NCBI RefSeq assembly: GCF_004005945.1
Contig: NZ_SACS01000021.1
Location: 23,274 to 87,273, forward strand
DNA: 64,000 nucleotides
Reading direction: 5' to 3'
Source of the DNA: Rheinheimera riviphila
GTDB taxonomy: Bacteria; Pseudomonadota; Gammaproteobacteria; Enterobacterales; Alteromonadaceae
This document shows, in pieces, positions 20,941-30,412 of this stretch (positions are counted from its first letter, which is position 1; every line of letters starts with the position of its first letter). Position numbers and translations under genes: made by a program. The notes below the pieces were generated by a model. That model searched no databases and had not been told where the DNA came from. It was given only the letters and a program-made list of their open reading frames with translations.

Positions 20941-23556
20941 GTGAAAGTGTTTTCATGGTCTGGTCTGGTCTTTGTCTTGTCCATCAGCTTTATCTGGAGC
21001 TGTGGTTATTGGTTATTGCTGCAAAGTGGATCCTGGCAGCTGCTGCAACAGAAAAATGAACTCACCCAACAGCTTGATAAAGCGCAAACTTTGCTGCAAA
21101 ACTGGCAACAGGGTTACCAGCTGCATTTGGCTTATCTGGAAACTGAACTGTTGGAAGTACAACAGCTGCCGGTGGCAGGTGTTGAATCAGCGCTGGTTGA
21201 CCCACTACAGCAACTTGATGAGCAAATCCGCCGGGTATTATGGCCGGATCCATTGCTGGCGTATGCTGTGTTAGATAGTCAGGGGCGGGTGCAACGCCTG
21301 AGCTCCGCCGATGCCAGTACCTACTTTAGCCAGACCAATTTTCAGTCTGCTACCTCCGCTACTTTTTTACCGCCTTTAGTGCTCAAAGATCAATGGATCC
21401 TACCGTTGCAGGTCGACCAGCAGCAACAACGACTGGTGCTGTGGTTTGATGCCAGTCAGCTGCAGCAACAATTACAACGGCTGATGGCGATACCAAAACA
21501 GGTGACAGAACTGCTATTGCTGTCTAAAGATGCCGAGTTGTTATCGAGTAGCCGGTTTCAGAAATCGTTATTACCACGATTAGGTCTGGATACTCAGGAT
21601 CCGCAACAAGCCCTAAAAATTTATGCCAAAAGACCGCCGGAAAATCTGCTGCGCAGTAAACAGCGTTATCAGGATGCCGGAGCCTGGCCTTTGACCAGTC
21701 TGATGATCGAAGTTGCACGCAGCAGCAGTGGCTTTATCGCCAGTCATTATCTGAATTATCTCGGACGGCAAACTTTAGCCAGTTACCGTCAGCTGCCGGA
21801 ATGGCAACTTTATCTGGTGGTTGAACGCGATGCTGCGCCGATGCTGGAAGAACTGGCGACCATCAAAATGCGCTTACTGGCGGCATTAACCGGTTTAAGT
21901 TTATTGTTAAGCTTGGCGTTTTATCTGATCCACCGCCAGCTGCGGCGCGCTGCCGGTGTCGCGATGGCGGCAGAAATAACCGCCGCAGAATGGATCGACC
22001 CCACTGAACATGGCTATGAGCCGCCAGTGCTTGGTGCGCTTGAGCTCGAATCAACTGCTGAACAAGAAACGCCGTCAACGGCAGGCACCTTCCTCTCGTC
22101 AACATCTTTAGCGGACGACGGTGCTGCAGAAGCGCAAATTGACCCGTTGTTGAGGCCGCCAGAGCTAAGGTCGTCAGATGGTGTCGAAGCAAGTTTGAAC
22201 CGTTCAAGCAGTGAGCCTGGATCTACAGCCATGCCAGCCACCGGTTGGCCTGCTGCCACCGCTTTGTTGCAAGCCTGGTTACAACAACCGAATCTGGACC
22301 CAAAACTGGCAGATATCAGTCGCAGTTGGTTACAACAAGTGACGCCGGACACTGCTGAACAGACGTGGTGCATTGACATGATGCAGGATCTGACGCGGTT
22401 GTTGGCACAACGTATTCAGGCCGATGCCAAACGTAATTATTTGCTGGAAGCCAGTATCGATTTTCCCGTAGCGTTATTCATCCAGCAACAACGATTATTG
22501 CCGCTCCTGCAAAATCTGCTGACGCAAACTGAACTGCGTATCGACACCGGGACTTTGTTGGTCCGGCTGATGCTGGCTGAAACCAATCAGCTGCGGATTG
22601 AGTTTGTCGATCAGGCACATAGCCTGACGGATGGGCAATGGCTGAGCTTGCTGGATCCTGCTGCAGAAGACCACTCCGAAACTGCCGTCGCTTACCGGCA
22701 AATCCAACAGCAATTAGCGGAATTAAATGCGCATTTATCGGCACGGGCTGATTTGGCTGCCGGTAATAAGATGGTGTTGATTGTGCCTTGTGAAGTGCCG
22801 TTACAGCCGGAATCTGCGACCGTTGAAGTCTTAACCGGCAGTGCGATGTTATTGTGCCCGCCCGGCGCCGCACAACAATTGTACCGGCGCTTGTTCCGAC
22901 AGTCCGGCCTGGACTTACTGCCGATGGACGACGCCAGTCAATTGCTGCAATGGTGTGAGAGTTCACCGCAAGAACTTAGCAAAATGCTGATTGATGAAGA
23001 CTTTGTGCAAGCAGATGCAGCATTGGCCGGCAAAATTGCCGCAGTGGTGCGACGTTATTTTCCTGAGGTGCAAGTGTTGCTGGTGGTTCGTCAGCCGCAA
23101 CAATGGCTGGCTCTGGCGCAATCGGAACAATTGTTTTTAATGGCGAAGCCGCTGACACCGCAGGTATTAACCAGTGCCTTTCAAAGTAGTGCTGCTGGTA
23201 TTATCAGCGGCAAAAAAGCAAACATCTGGCTCTGTCAGCCGGATCCGCTACAGTATTGGTGGATTGAACAACAGCTGCATAACTTGCATTATCAGGTGCA
23301 GCCCGTAACACCATCGGCAGCATTACCCGGTGATTTGCAGCGGGATTATTACTGTTTGCCTTGCTCAAGGTATGAAGAACTCAACGCAAATGGAACTCTG
23401 CCGCAGTTTGTGTTGTGGTGTCAGGGAACTGAACTGGTATCAGCAGGCACCAGCCATCCGTTGTGGGTGATGGCAGAAGGTAGTGCGGCACTCAGCCGCC
23501 ATTTGTATCACATAACATTACAACATCAAGGCAGCACGACGGACATGAACCGATGA
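20941..23556 (+). CDS. membrane sensor resembling a degenerate hybrid histidine kinase
   Basis: The 871 residues start with a GTG. A membrane helix lies at ~5-27 and a Gln-rich periplasmic sensor region at ~30-308. A second membrane helix follows at ~309-331, then a low-complexity linker (~340-430). The cytoplasmic part then looks like an ATPase domain of histidine kinases (~495-625), but the usual N box and DxGxG motif are absent. Two receiver-like segments (~630-740 and ~755-865) lack clear acidic pockets. I see no H-E-L-R-T-P-type phospho-acceptor box. It overlaps the next gene by ATGA, and RRs nearby are absent. The domain calls are my reading of weak patterns and need a profile search. 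Confidence 0.55.
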   Translation: MKVFSWSGLVFVLSISFIWSCGYWLLLQSGSWQLLQQKNELTQQLDKAQTLLQNWQQGYQLHLAYLETELLEVQQLPVAGVESALVDPLQQLDEQIRRVLWPDPLLAYAVLDSQGRVQRLSSADASTYFSQTNFQSATSATFLPPLVLKDQWILPLQVDQQQQRLVLWFDASQLQQQLQRLMAIPKQVTELLLLSKDAELLSSSRFQKSLLPRLGLDTQDPQQALKIYAKRPPENLLRSKQRYQDAGAWPLTSLMIEVARSSSGFIASHYLNYLGRQTLASYRQLPEWQLYLVVERDAAPMLEELATIKMRLLAALTGLSLLLSLAFYLIHRQLRRAAGVAMAAEITAAEWIDPTEHGYEPPVLGALELESTAEQETPSTAGTFLSSTSLADDGAAEAQIDPLLRPPELRSSDGVEASLNRSSSEPGSTAMPATGWPAATALLQAWLQQPNLDPKLADISRSWLQQVTPDTAEQTWCIDMMQDLTRLLAQRIQADAKRNYLLEASIDFPVALFIQQQRLLPLLQNLLTQTELRIDTGTLLVRLMLAETNQLRIEFVDQAHSLTDGQWLSLLDPAAEDHSETAVAYRQIQQQLAELNAHLSARADLAAGNKMVLIVPCEVPLQPESATVEVLTGSAMLLCPPGAAQQLYRRLFRQSGLDLLPMDDASQLLQWCESSPQELSKMLIDEDFVQADAALAGKIAAVVRRYFPEVQVLLVVRQPQQWLALAQSEQLFLMAKPLTPQVLTSAFQSSAAGIISGKKANIWLCQPDPLQYWWIEQQLHNLHYQVQPVTPSAALPGDLQRDYYCLPCSRYEELNANGTLPQFVLWCQGTELVSAGTSHPLWVMAEGSAALSRHLYHITLQHQGSTTDMNR

Positions 23557-24632
23557 ATCCACTCTATAACGAATATAAAAGATCGCAGCTGCGCACTTTC
23601 CTCGTGGTGTTGTGTCTGGCATTTGCCGCTGCAGTGTTCGACTACTTTATTGCTTTAAATCAAAGGATTGCGCAACAACAAAACTTGCTAAATTCCGCAG
23701 TGGAAGATTTGGAACATCAGTTCAGTCCGTTGTTGCACTTAATGACCATTCTCAAAGCCGATGCTGAACTGAGTTTGTTGGCTGAGCAAGCAAGCGATGC
23801 CAGTCAGCCGCTGCCCGGAATGTTGTGGTCGGCGGTGGCTGAACAACCTGATGCGAAACTGAGTGATGCAGAAGTCGCCATGCTGCAGCAATTAACACCA
23901 AAACTGCAACATAGCCAGCGCAGCACGATCGTGATCCGTCAGTTTAGTTATGTCTCGAACAACGGCGTCTGGTACTCCACAACCGATAACCGCAGCGCTG
24001 CTCAGGAATTACAGTCAAAACTGTACTGGGAACAAAAACAACAACAGCATAAATTGGGGTTGCCGGATATCCGGCTGCATAAAGTCGATGCCGCTGAAAC
24101 GATTTTTTTACTGGCGATCCCAGTACAGAAAAAAGAGCAGCATATCGGCGAATTGTTATTGGAGCTTGATTTAGCCACCATGCTGAAACTGGTGGCGAAG
24201 GCACAGCAAGGCGCACGGGTTCAGTTGATGAATGATGTTGGGCAGGCGTTGTTAACGGTTGAAAAAATGCAGGTAGTACCGGTACAACCACAAGATCTGA
24301 TCCACCACAGCGACAATTTAAAAACCCTTGAGCAGCTACATCTGACATTACATCTGGAGCCGGTGCATATCGCTTCGGTGAGTAGTGAGCTGATGAATTT
24401 TATGGGGCATTTGCTGCTGTATCTGGCGACATTAATGTTGTTATCGATTTATCTGCGGCGCCGGTTTAAGACCAAAGTATTGTCCCCGTTTCACCGGTTG
24501 TTGGTGCATATCGAGCGGCTGCGGCGGGGTGACAATCAGGGCGTACGGAATATTCCGGCGGACTGGGTGCAGGTGTTTCATCAGGTGGAGCAAATTCGCA
24601 GCGGCACGGATGAGACTCAGAACAAACGGTAA
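23553..24632 (+). CDS. membrane sensor with HAMP-like tail and no output domain
   Basis: The 359-residue protein has a membrane helix at ~16-36, a periplasmic region (~40-280) resembling Cache-type sensors in size, and a second helix (~285-303, FMGHLLLYLATLMLLSIYL). Only ~55 cytoplasmic residues follow, which look HAMP-like (SPFHRLLVHIERLRRGD). There is no kinase, GGDEF or methyl-accepting domain, so it cannot signal alone. Its ATG overlaps the stop of the 871-residue protein (ATGA), implying translational coupling and a shared complex. Exact family unknown. The gene converges on the transglutaminase-like gene with a 16-base overlap. Confidence 0.6.
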   Translation: MNPLYNEYKRSQLRTFLVVLCLAFAAAVFDYFIALNQRIAQQQNLLNSAVEDLEHQFSPLLHLMTILKADAELSLLAEQASDASQPLPGMLWSAVAEQPDAKLSDAEVAMLQQLTPKLQHSQRSTIVIRQFSYVSNNGVWYSTTDNRSAAQELQSKLYWEQKQQQHKLGLPDIRLHKVDAAETIFLLAIPVQKKEQHIGELLLELDLATMLKLVAKAQQGARVQLMNDVGQALLTVEKMQVVPVQPQDLIHHSDNLKTLEQLHLTLHLEPVHIASVSSELMNFMGHLLLYLATLMLLSIYLRRRFKTKVLSPFHRLLVHIERLRRGDNQGVRNIPADWVQVFHQVEQIRSGTDETQNKR

Positions 24633-25540
24633 GTAAACTGGCGGTTGGTCAGGTAGGTTTGATATTTTTGCGCCAAGGTGCCTAATTTCGTTGGGGCAGG
24701 GCCTGTTGGATCCACCACCAGATAGGTGATCCCCTGCAAAGTGACGGTCAGTTCATGCTCCAGTGGCGGGATTTGCGCGGCCACGACCGCATGGTCTGGA
24801 AAATACACAATGCCGATACTGTTTTTCGGGAAAATATTCTGCAACACCGCCGCATACAACACGGCTTTACTGTCACAATCGCCGCCATGTTCCACCAACA
24901 GTTTCAGTGGCGCTGAATAGCCGCTGCCGGCGGACGCCTGGCGATTGGATAAATCCTGATAAGGGATTTGCTGCACCCAATCACTGATTTTTCCGGAGAT
25001 TTGCCGGATATTATTTTTGCCATATAAATCAACAAAGGCATTCGAGATGGATTGCAACGCCGGGCGGCTTTGTTGCATCACCCGCACGTGATCCGGGATC
25101 ACAAATTGCTCGCCGGTTGGGCTTTTCATTAGATAATAAAAATCACGTTTCAGGTAGTTGTCGTAAGCTTGCTGTTGCGCTAGTTGCAATTGTTGCTGTA
25201 CCTGATCAACCTGGCTGGCTTCATTGCCGCGCACTGTCACCCGAAATGGCAGGTTTTTCGGCGACATCTGCACCCGAATTCCGCGTTGTTGCAATTTCAC
25301 CGCCGCCAATAGCACCTGATGGCGGATATGTTGATCAGCAAGTTCAGTTGAATAACGCCGGGTGCTACCGGACTGCGCTTTAATCGCGGTGTTGTCGAGT
25401 TGAAAGCTTAACTCTGGCTCCGGCGGCCATTGATAGCGAAATTCAGTCGTCGTTTTGGCGATAGTTTTTTGCACATCAATAGCCGCTGACAGGAGTGATG
25501 ACCAAAGTAAACTATTCAGCACAAACAGAATTTTCAGCAC
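24617..25540 (-). CDS. exported transglutaminase-like protein
   Basis: The 307-residue protein has a signal peptide (to about LLSAAIDV). The C-terminal part has a transglutaminase/protease-like triad: Cys in EHGGDCDSKA, His in FPDHAVV, Asp in VVDPTGP. The middle (~60-140) is Gln-rich and helical. Such domains cut or crosslink peptides, and the activity here is inferred. It begins inside the end of the GlyGly-CTERM gene (29-base overlap), so the two are coupled. Some GlyGly-CTERM proteins sit beside processing enzymes; this one could act on its neighbour. Confidence 0.72.
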   Translation of the reverse strand: MLKILFVLNSLLWSSLLSAAIDVQKTIAKTTTEFRYQWPPEPELSFQLDNTAIKAQSGSTRRYSTELADQHIRHQVLLAAVKLQQRGIRVQMSPKNLPFRVTVRGNEASQVDQVQQQLQLAQQQAYDNYLKRDFYYLMKSPTGEQFVIPDHVRVMQQSRPALQSISNAFVDLYGKNNIRQISGKISDWVQQIPYQDLSNRQASAGSGYSAPLKLLVEHGGDCDSKAVLYAAVLQNIFPKNSIGIVYFPDHAVVAAQIPPLEHELTVTLQGITYLVVDPTGPAPTKLGTLAQKYQTYLTNRQFTYRLF

Positions 25541-26204
25541 CAGATGATTTCCGTCGTTTCAGATAAACACAGCTTAATGCTAAAAAGCTGAAAACTCCAA
25601 GACTGCCGCCGGATTCTTCCCGCACTATCACTTCGATGAAATCGTCGCGGCTCTGATCTTCCAGTGGCAGACGATTTAAGGTGTCATTGTCGTAACCGGA
25701 CACTTCAGCCAGCAGGTAACCGGTGCGGGCATCGACCAATTCAATCAGCAATTTGTAATAGCCGGTCCGCAGCTGGCTTAAATCAGTTTCGATAGCGAAC
25801 CAGTCCTGACTGCTTTGGCCATAAAGTGTGAAGACTGAACTGGTGTGGATGACAGTTTCATACCCTGAACTGTCAATCAGGCTGTAAACAGCATATACCG
25901 GTTGTGAGTTGTAGTCGGTGTGGGCGTCAAAACGGACATAGAGTTGCGAATAAAAGCCATTGTTGTTGCCGTCATAACGCATGGTTAAATCGATGGTGTG
26001 GAACCAGGCACTGCTCTGAAACGCTTGTGTGACTGCCAGTGAACGATTGACAGCAATGTTCGGTAAGGCTTTAGCGCTGCTGGCGACGGTGCTGGCCGGT
26101 AAATGTGATTCTTTGGTTGGTTGTAATGCGGTTAAAGGTTCAGTTGCGAGCACTGAAGGGGTGGTTAATAATGCGAAAATCAGTGGTAGTACATGGGTTT
26201 TCAT
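25512..26204 (-). CDS. GlyGly-CTERM surface protein, choice-of-anchor-H type
   Basis: The 230-residue exported protein has a signal peptide (MKTHVLPLIFALLTTPSVLA), a beta-rich central region with DGNNNGFYSQLYVRFDAHTD, and a C-terminal sorting signal: SGG, a hydrophobic helix and KRRK (~204-222). That tripartite tail is the GlyGly-CTERM signal cut by rhombosortase in Shewanella- and Vibrio-type bacteria. The central region resembles my recollection of the choice-of-anchor-H family. An 11-residue tail after the basic cluster is longer than usual. It is translationally coupled to the transglutaminase-like gene. Function unknown. Confidence 0.68.
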   Translation of the reverse strand: MKTHVLPLIFALLTTPSVLATEPLTALQPTKESHLPASTVASSAKALPNIAVNRSLAVTQAFQSSAWFHTIDLTMRYDGNNNGFYSQLYVRFDAHTDYNSQPVYAVYSLIDSSGYETVIHTSSVFTLYGQSSQDWFAIETDLSQLRTGYYKLLIELVDARTGYLLAEVSGYDNDTLNRLPLEDQSRDDFIEVIVREESGGSLGVFSFLALSCVYLKRRKSSGAENSVCAE

Positions 26205-26312
26205 GGTCAGTGCTCCTGTAGCTTTGATATCATCCTTGCTTGTTGCGGCTGAATAGCTCCTGAATTTTTTTCTTCTTACAAATCCCGGCGAAAACCGGTC
26301 ACTGGATGAGTC

Positions 26313-27155
26313 ATGCGGATCTCAAAAACTATCGTGGTCAGCGAGCAAGCACTTGCGATTGATGTGCTTTGCGTTGCGGTGCCGGAACTGTCAAAAGCGC
26401 GGCTGAAAGATGCGATGAACAAAGGTGCCGTCAGCTGGCAACGTGGCAAACAGCACAAAAGATTACGCCGGGCACAAAGCCCGGTCGCAGCTGGTGAGCA
26501 ACTGCATTTAAATTATGACAGCGATTTACTGCAACGCAGCTGTGATGCACCGGTGCTGGTGGCGGATGAAGGTAATTTCAGTGTCTGGTATAAGCCGGCC
26601 GGTATGTTGTCGCAAGGCAACGAATGGGGTGACCATCTGAGTTTGCTGCGGGTGGTCGAACTTTATCATCAAAGCAAAAGGCCGGTATTTTTACTGCACC
26701 GGTTGGATCGGGAAGCCAGTGGTTTAATGTTAGTGGCGCATCAGCAGAAAACTGCAGCGGAACTCAGTCTGCTGATCCAACAACATCAAATCAGCAAAAA
26801 ATATCAGGTACTGGTGCTGGGGAAGCTAGATGCTACCTTGGTGGCTGCGGGGCAAATTCATGCCGTGCTTGACGGTAAAGCCTGTGAAACCAGGTTCAGC
26901 CCGGTCGCAGGCTGGCAGGAACCGACAACTACGTTGCTGGATATCACGCTGATTAGTGGTCGAAAACATCAGATCCGCCGTCATTTTGCTGACATTGGCC
27001 ATCCGGTGATGGGCGATCCTCGTTACGGCAGCAACAATCAGGATGCGGCAGGTTTAGGGTTACAGGCCGTGGAATTGAGTTTTGCGCTGGGCGGTGGCCG
27101 ACGTAAATATCATTATCAACTGCCGGCTGAACTACGTCGTTATGGCGTGAAGTGA
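26313..27155 (+). CDS. RluA-family RNA pseudouridine synthase
   Basis: The 280-residue enzyme isomerises uridine in rRNA or tRNA; the target is not identifiable from sequence. Residues ~1-75 look like an S4-type RNA-binding region. The catalytic Asp lies in HRLDREASGLML, and C-terminal motifs ISGRKHQIRRHFADIGHPVMGDPRYG are clear in two adjacent segments. It differs from RluA at 15.6 kb by its N-terminal domain. GGATGAG lies shortly before the ATG. It is convergent with the TPR gene. Confidence 0.88.
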   Translation: MRISKTIVVSEQALAIDVLCVAVPELSKARLKDAMNKGAVSWQRGKQHKRLRRAQSPVAAGEQLHLNYDSDLLQRSCDAPVLVADEGNFSVWYKPAGMLSQGNEWGDHLSLLRVVELYHQSKRPVFLLHRLDREASGLMLVAHQQKTAAELSLLIQQHQISKKYQVLVLGKLDATLVAAGQIHAVLDGKACETRFSPVAGWQEPTTTLLDITLISGRKHQIRRHFADIGHPVMGDPRYGSNNQDAAGLGLQAVELSFALGGGRRKYHYQLPAELRRYGVK

Positions 27156-27214
27156 CGGAGTTTCTTTAATTTTGCGTTAATCATCAGGCCACAGAAGTGA
27201 TTGTGTCCAAATGA

Positions 27215-29221
27215 TTAATGCGGCTTCGCCAGCGGCAAATCGTTACAGGTTAAACTAATCAGCCCTAGGCGCAGCGCGTTGGTAATGTCGCCGCGGACGT
27301 TTTCAGTTTGCCAACTACAAGGATTGCGCTGTGAACAGTACAACTGCACCCGGTATAACTGCTGTGCTTTTTGTTGTTGAGCCGCTAGTTGCCAGCTGAG
27401 CCACACCAGTTCGCGCAGGCCAGCCAAGTCTGCCGGTTGCCAGTAATCGCCAAGCAACGGCTGTAGTGGTGCGACAAAGCTGTACAGCGTTGGTTTTGTT
27501 GGCAGTTGTGCCTGTTGTTGCAACAATAAGTAATTCAGTTGTTGTTCGATTTGAGCAAAGCCTGCGGGTGGACAACGCCAGATCAGCCATACCGCGTCGG
27601 TGTGCACGGCATAACTGGCCAGATGTTCAGCGGGCAAGGCGCTGATCAATTGCTGCATGGCACGACGCAGAGTTTGCTCACCACACAGAAACTTAAACTG
27701 CTGTGGTTGTGCCAGTTGAATGCACTGCAGCTGCAGCGGTTGGGATTTGTGATACTCGCGCTGCAGTTTACGGCAAAACTCAGTCCAACTAGCGGCTTGT
27801 GGCAGATGGGTCGCCTCAGTCAGATCTTCTCGGCTCCTGCCCTGTCGTTTCCGTCTGAATAACCAGAACAGACTTGCCACCCAACTGATAGATAATATTA
27901 AAATAGCTAGTTGGTACCAGCGCTGCTGACGTTGCAATCCAGTCAATTGTTGTTGCTGCTGTTGCAGCTGCAAGCTGTTATTCAGCAAATCCAGGGTGTA
28001 TTTTTGTTGGTTTTTCAGTAAGGTGCTCTGCAATACGCTGGCCTTTTCGCTGGCCAGAAATGCCGGCTGCCACTGTAAGCGCGCTGCGTTTAACTGCGCC
28101 GCCATCTGCCAATACCGTTGTTGCAGAAAATCCGGTAAGTCGGCCAGTAAAGTCTCCGCTGGCATGGCAGCGCTAGCGGCTTCAACATCCTGCTGTTGCA
28201 AGGCAACCTCAACGATCGCCAAACTGACTTCCAGTTGCTGGCCTGCATGCTCTAACTGATTAAACAGCTGCAGTGCTTTATTCAGCTGTTGTCTGGCTTG
28301 CGGCAATTGTTGTTGCTGCATCGCCCACTGCGCTTGTCCGAAGTACACCAGCCCGAGTAAATGGACATCCTGTAATTCAGTGGCAAGCTGTAGGGCTTTA
28401 GCCAAAATCGGTTCTGCCGCAACCGGATCGGCCAGTTGTAGGTAAGTTTCGGCCTGATTAATCCATACACTCAGCCGTTGCCGGCTGTCCGCTGGTTTCT
28501 GGAACAGCTGTTCGGCTTTGGCAAAATGCTCCAGTGCCAGGTTTTGCTGCGATAACTTGCGATAGGCCATCCCCAATCGCAAATGAATAGAGCCTAACGA
28601 CGTGGTGCGGTCCAATTCAATCGCTAAGGCCAGCGCCCGGCTCAGATGTAATTGGGTCAGCACAAAGTTGTTTTGCTGTAGCGCCAGTCGGCCAGCAGTC
28701 AGTCGTGCCTGTAATTCCGGCAGCGGTAGCTGATGTTCAGTGGCGATGGCGATACTGAGCTCGGCATACCGAATGGCTTCGGTCATGTTGCCGGTTTGAT
28801 TGTAGGCCTGGGCAAAACTTTCATACACGCTGGTTTGTAACTGTGGTTTATTCGCCGAGTTCAGGCTGGTGAGTTTGGTTTCAGCCAGTTGCAGTGCCGC
28901 CAATGCTTGTTGATTATCGCGAAATAACATGCCGTAAATCAGCGCTTTTTGCTCCAGCGCCTGTACGGTAACGTCGTCAGCTAAGCCCAGCTGCAAAGCC
29001 ATATTGACACTACTGAGCGCCGCATCTTTGTTTTGCAGACGCAAATAGGCATGGGCGAGTTTGTACCAGTGGATGGCATCCCGTTGTTCAACCGCGACTT
29101 CACTCAGTTCGCTGGCAAATCGCGCCGGTTCACGCTGAATTTGTTGGATGTCGGTGGCCAACGGATCTGCGTGCAACGGGGCGCTCAGACACCACAAAAT
29201 GATTAACCAACGACTATTCAA
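27215..29221 (-). CDS. TPR membrane protein with possible degenerate GGDEF domain
   Basis: The 668-residue protein starts from TTG at 29221, which has AGGAG eight bases upstream and gives a clean signal peptide (MNSRWLIILWCLSAPLHA). An ATG 48 bases further upstream would bury it. Residues ~20-370 are tetratricopeptide repeats in the periplasm, followed by a Gln-rich coiled coil and one membrane helix (~430-455, WYQLAILILSISWVASLFWLF). The C-terminal ~210 residues have the size and order of a GGDEF domain but no GG(D/E)EF or metal-binding Asp is visible. Family members with active GGDEF domains are known. The role is inferred to be sensory. Confidence 0.65.
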   Translation of the reverse strand: MNSRWLIILWCLSAPLHADPLATDIQQIQREPARFASELSEVAVEQRDAIHWYKLAHAYLRLQNKDAALSSVNMALQLGLADDVTVQALEQKALIYGMLFRDNQQALAALQLAETKLTSLNSANKPQLQTSVYESFAQAYNQTGNMTEAIRYAELSIAIATEHQLPLPELQARLTAGRLALQQNNFVLTQLHLSRALALAIELDRTTSLGSIHLRLGMAYRKLSQQNLALEHFAKAEQLFQKPADSRQRLSVWINQAETYLQLADPVAAEPILAKALQLATELQDVHLLGLVYFGQAQWAMQQQQLPQARQQLNKALQLFNQLEHAGQQLEVSLAIVEVALQQQDVEAASAAMPAETLLADLPDFLQQRYWQMAAQLNAARLQWQPAFLASEKASVLQSTLLKNQQKYTLDLLNNSLQLQQQQQQLTGLQRQQRWYQLAILILSISWVASLFWLFRRKRQGRSREDLTEATHLPQAASWTEFCRKLQREYHKSQPLQLQCIQLAQPQQFKFLCGEQTLRRAMQQLISALPAEHLASYAVHTDAVWLIWRCPPAGFAQIEQQLNYLLLQQQAQLPTKPTLYSFVAPLQPLLGDYWQPADLAGLRELVWLSWQLAAQQQKAQQLYRVQLYCSQRNPCSWQTENVRGDITNALRLGLISLTCNDLPLAKPH

Positions 29222-29352
29222 CTGGGCTGCTCCTGCAAGAAAAGTAATGTCGGCATGATGTCGCTGCACTACAAACGCCTAGTGTACTCTGGTGGCAGTG
29301 GACCAGCCAAACACTATTGACCACAAAAGCGGAACTTAACTGCCAAACAGCT

Positions 29353-30303
29353 CTAGCAACAACGTTTGGGTGTCCCGGCAAAAAAGCTGCGGATGTTGTC
29401 AGCGGTTTGTTCGACCAATGTTTGCATCGCTTGCTGACTGGCCCAGCCGACATGGGGTGAAATGAGGATGTTTGGTACGTCTGGTTGCAACAGCGGGTGA
29501 TCAAGAGGTGGTGGTTCGATGTCTAATACATCAAGTGCGGCGCCGGCCAGCTGGCCGCTTTTCAGCACTTGGGCCAGTGCGGTGGAGTCAATCAGACTGC
29601 CACGGGCAGTATTGAGCAGCACCGCCGAGGGTTTCAGCCAGCTTAAGGTTTCGCGATTTAACAGCTGTTGATTGTCGGCGGTCGCGGGGCAGTGCAGTGA
29701 CAGGACATCGGCTTGCTGTAACGCCTGGCGAAAACTCAGTCGTCCTTTGCGAACAACGGCGCTGTCCGGTCGCTCGGCGATCAGAATGTTCATGCCAAAT
29801 GCGGCCGCCAGTTGCGCGGTCGCCTGTCCCAATCCGCCGTAACCGACCACAGTAAAATTCAGCCCGGCTAATTGCCGGATCGGGTAACCCAACCAGCAAA
29901 ACTGCGGGCTTCGGCTCCAGGCGCCTTGTTGCACCGCCTGCTGATAAGGCACGATTTGATTAAACAATCCCAGCAACAACGCCAGCGCTTGCTGCGGCAC
30001 TGCGTGCTGGGCGTAGTCACGGGCGTTGCAGACGGTGATCCCGGCCGCTGCTGCTGCTATCAGATCAACATTATTAACGCCGGTGGCGGCAACACAAATC
30101 AGTTTCAAGTTGGGTAATTGCGCCAAGGTGGTCGCGTTTAGCACCACTTTATTGACGATTGCGACCCTGGCGTCAGCCAACCGAGCCAGTACTTCGTCAG
30201 GCGCAGTGTGCGGGTAGCATTTAAACGGCATTGCTAATTGTTGCAACGGGCTTAAATCAACGTCCGGCAAAGTTGCCTGATCCAAAAATACCAGCTGAGG
30301 CAT
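29353..30303 (-). CDS. D-2-hydroxyacid dehydrogenase, glycerate dehydrogenase-like
   Basis: The 316-residue NAD(P)-dependent enzyme interconverts a 2-keto acid and a D-2-hydroxyacid. Rossmann motif GYGGLGQATA is at about residue 152. The catalytic trio is present: Arg in NTARGSLID, Glu in LDIEPPPLD, His in SPHVGWAS. The sequence is closest in feel to hydroxypyruvate reductase/glycerate dehydrogenase (HprA), but the substrate is not certain. The C-terminus KRCC is unusual. It stands alone, divergent from the solute-binding-like gene. Confidence 0.87.
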   Translation of the reverse strand: MPQLVFLDQATLPDVDLSPLQQLAMPFKCYPHTAPDEVLARLADARVAIVNKVVLNATTLAQLPNLKLICVAATGVNNVDLIAAAAAGITVCNARDYAQHAVPQQALALLLGLFNQIVPYQQAVQQGAWSRSPQFCWLGYPIRQLAGLNFTVVGYGGLGQATAQLAAAFGMNILIAERPDSAVVRKGRLSFRQALQQADVLSLHCPATADNQQLLNRETLSWLKPSAVLLNTARGSLIDSTALAQVLKSGQLAGAALDVLDIEPPPLDHPLLQPDVPNILISPHVGWASQQAMQTLVEQTADNIRSFFAGTPKRCC

Positions 30304-30412
30304 TGGCTGTCCTTATTCGTGTAAAGCTTGCTTTTAGCAAAAGAAACACCTATTGATAAAGTAGCTTATGATTTTTAATGATCCGACGATGTTTGGCGCT
30401 GGATGGCAGTCT

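Noticed and set aside
22478..22966. 162-codon minus-strand ORF and similar antisense ORFs in the 20.9-24.6 kb genes
   Set aside because: They are frame shadows of the real coding strands, without ribosome sites or family patterns.
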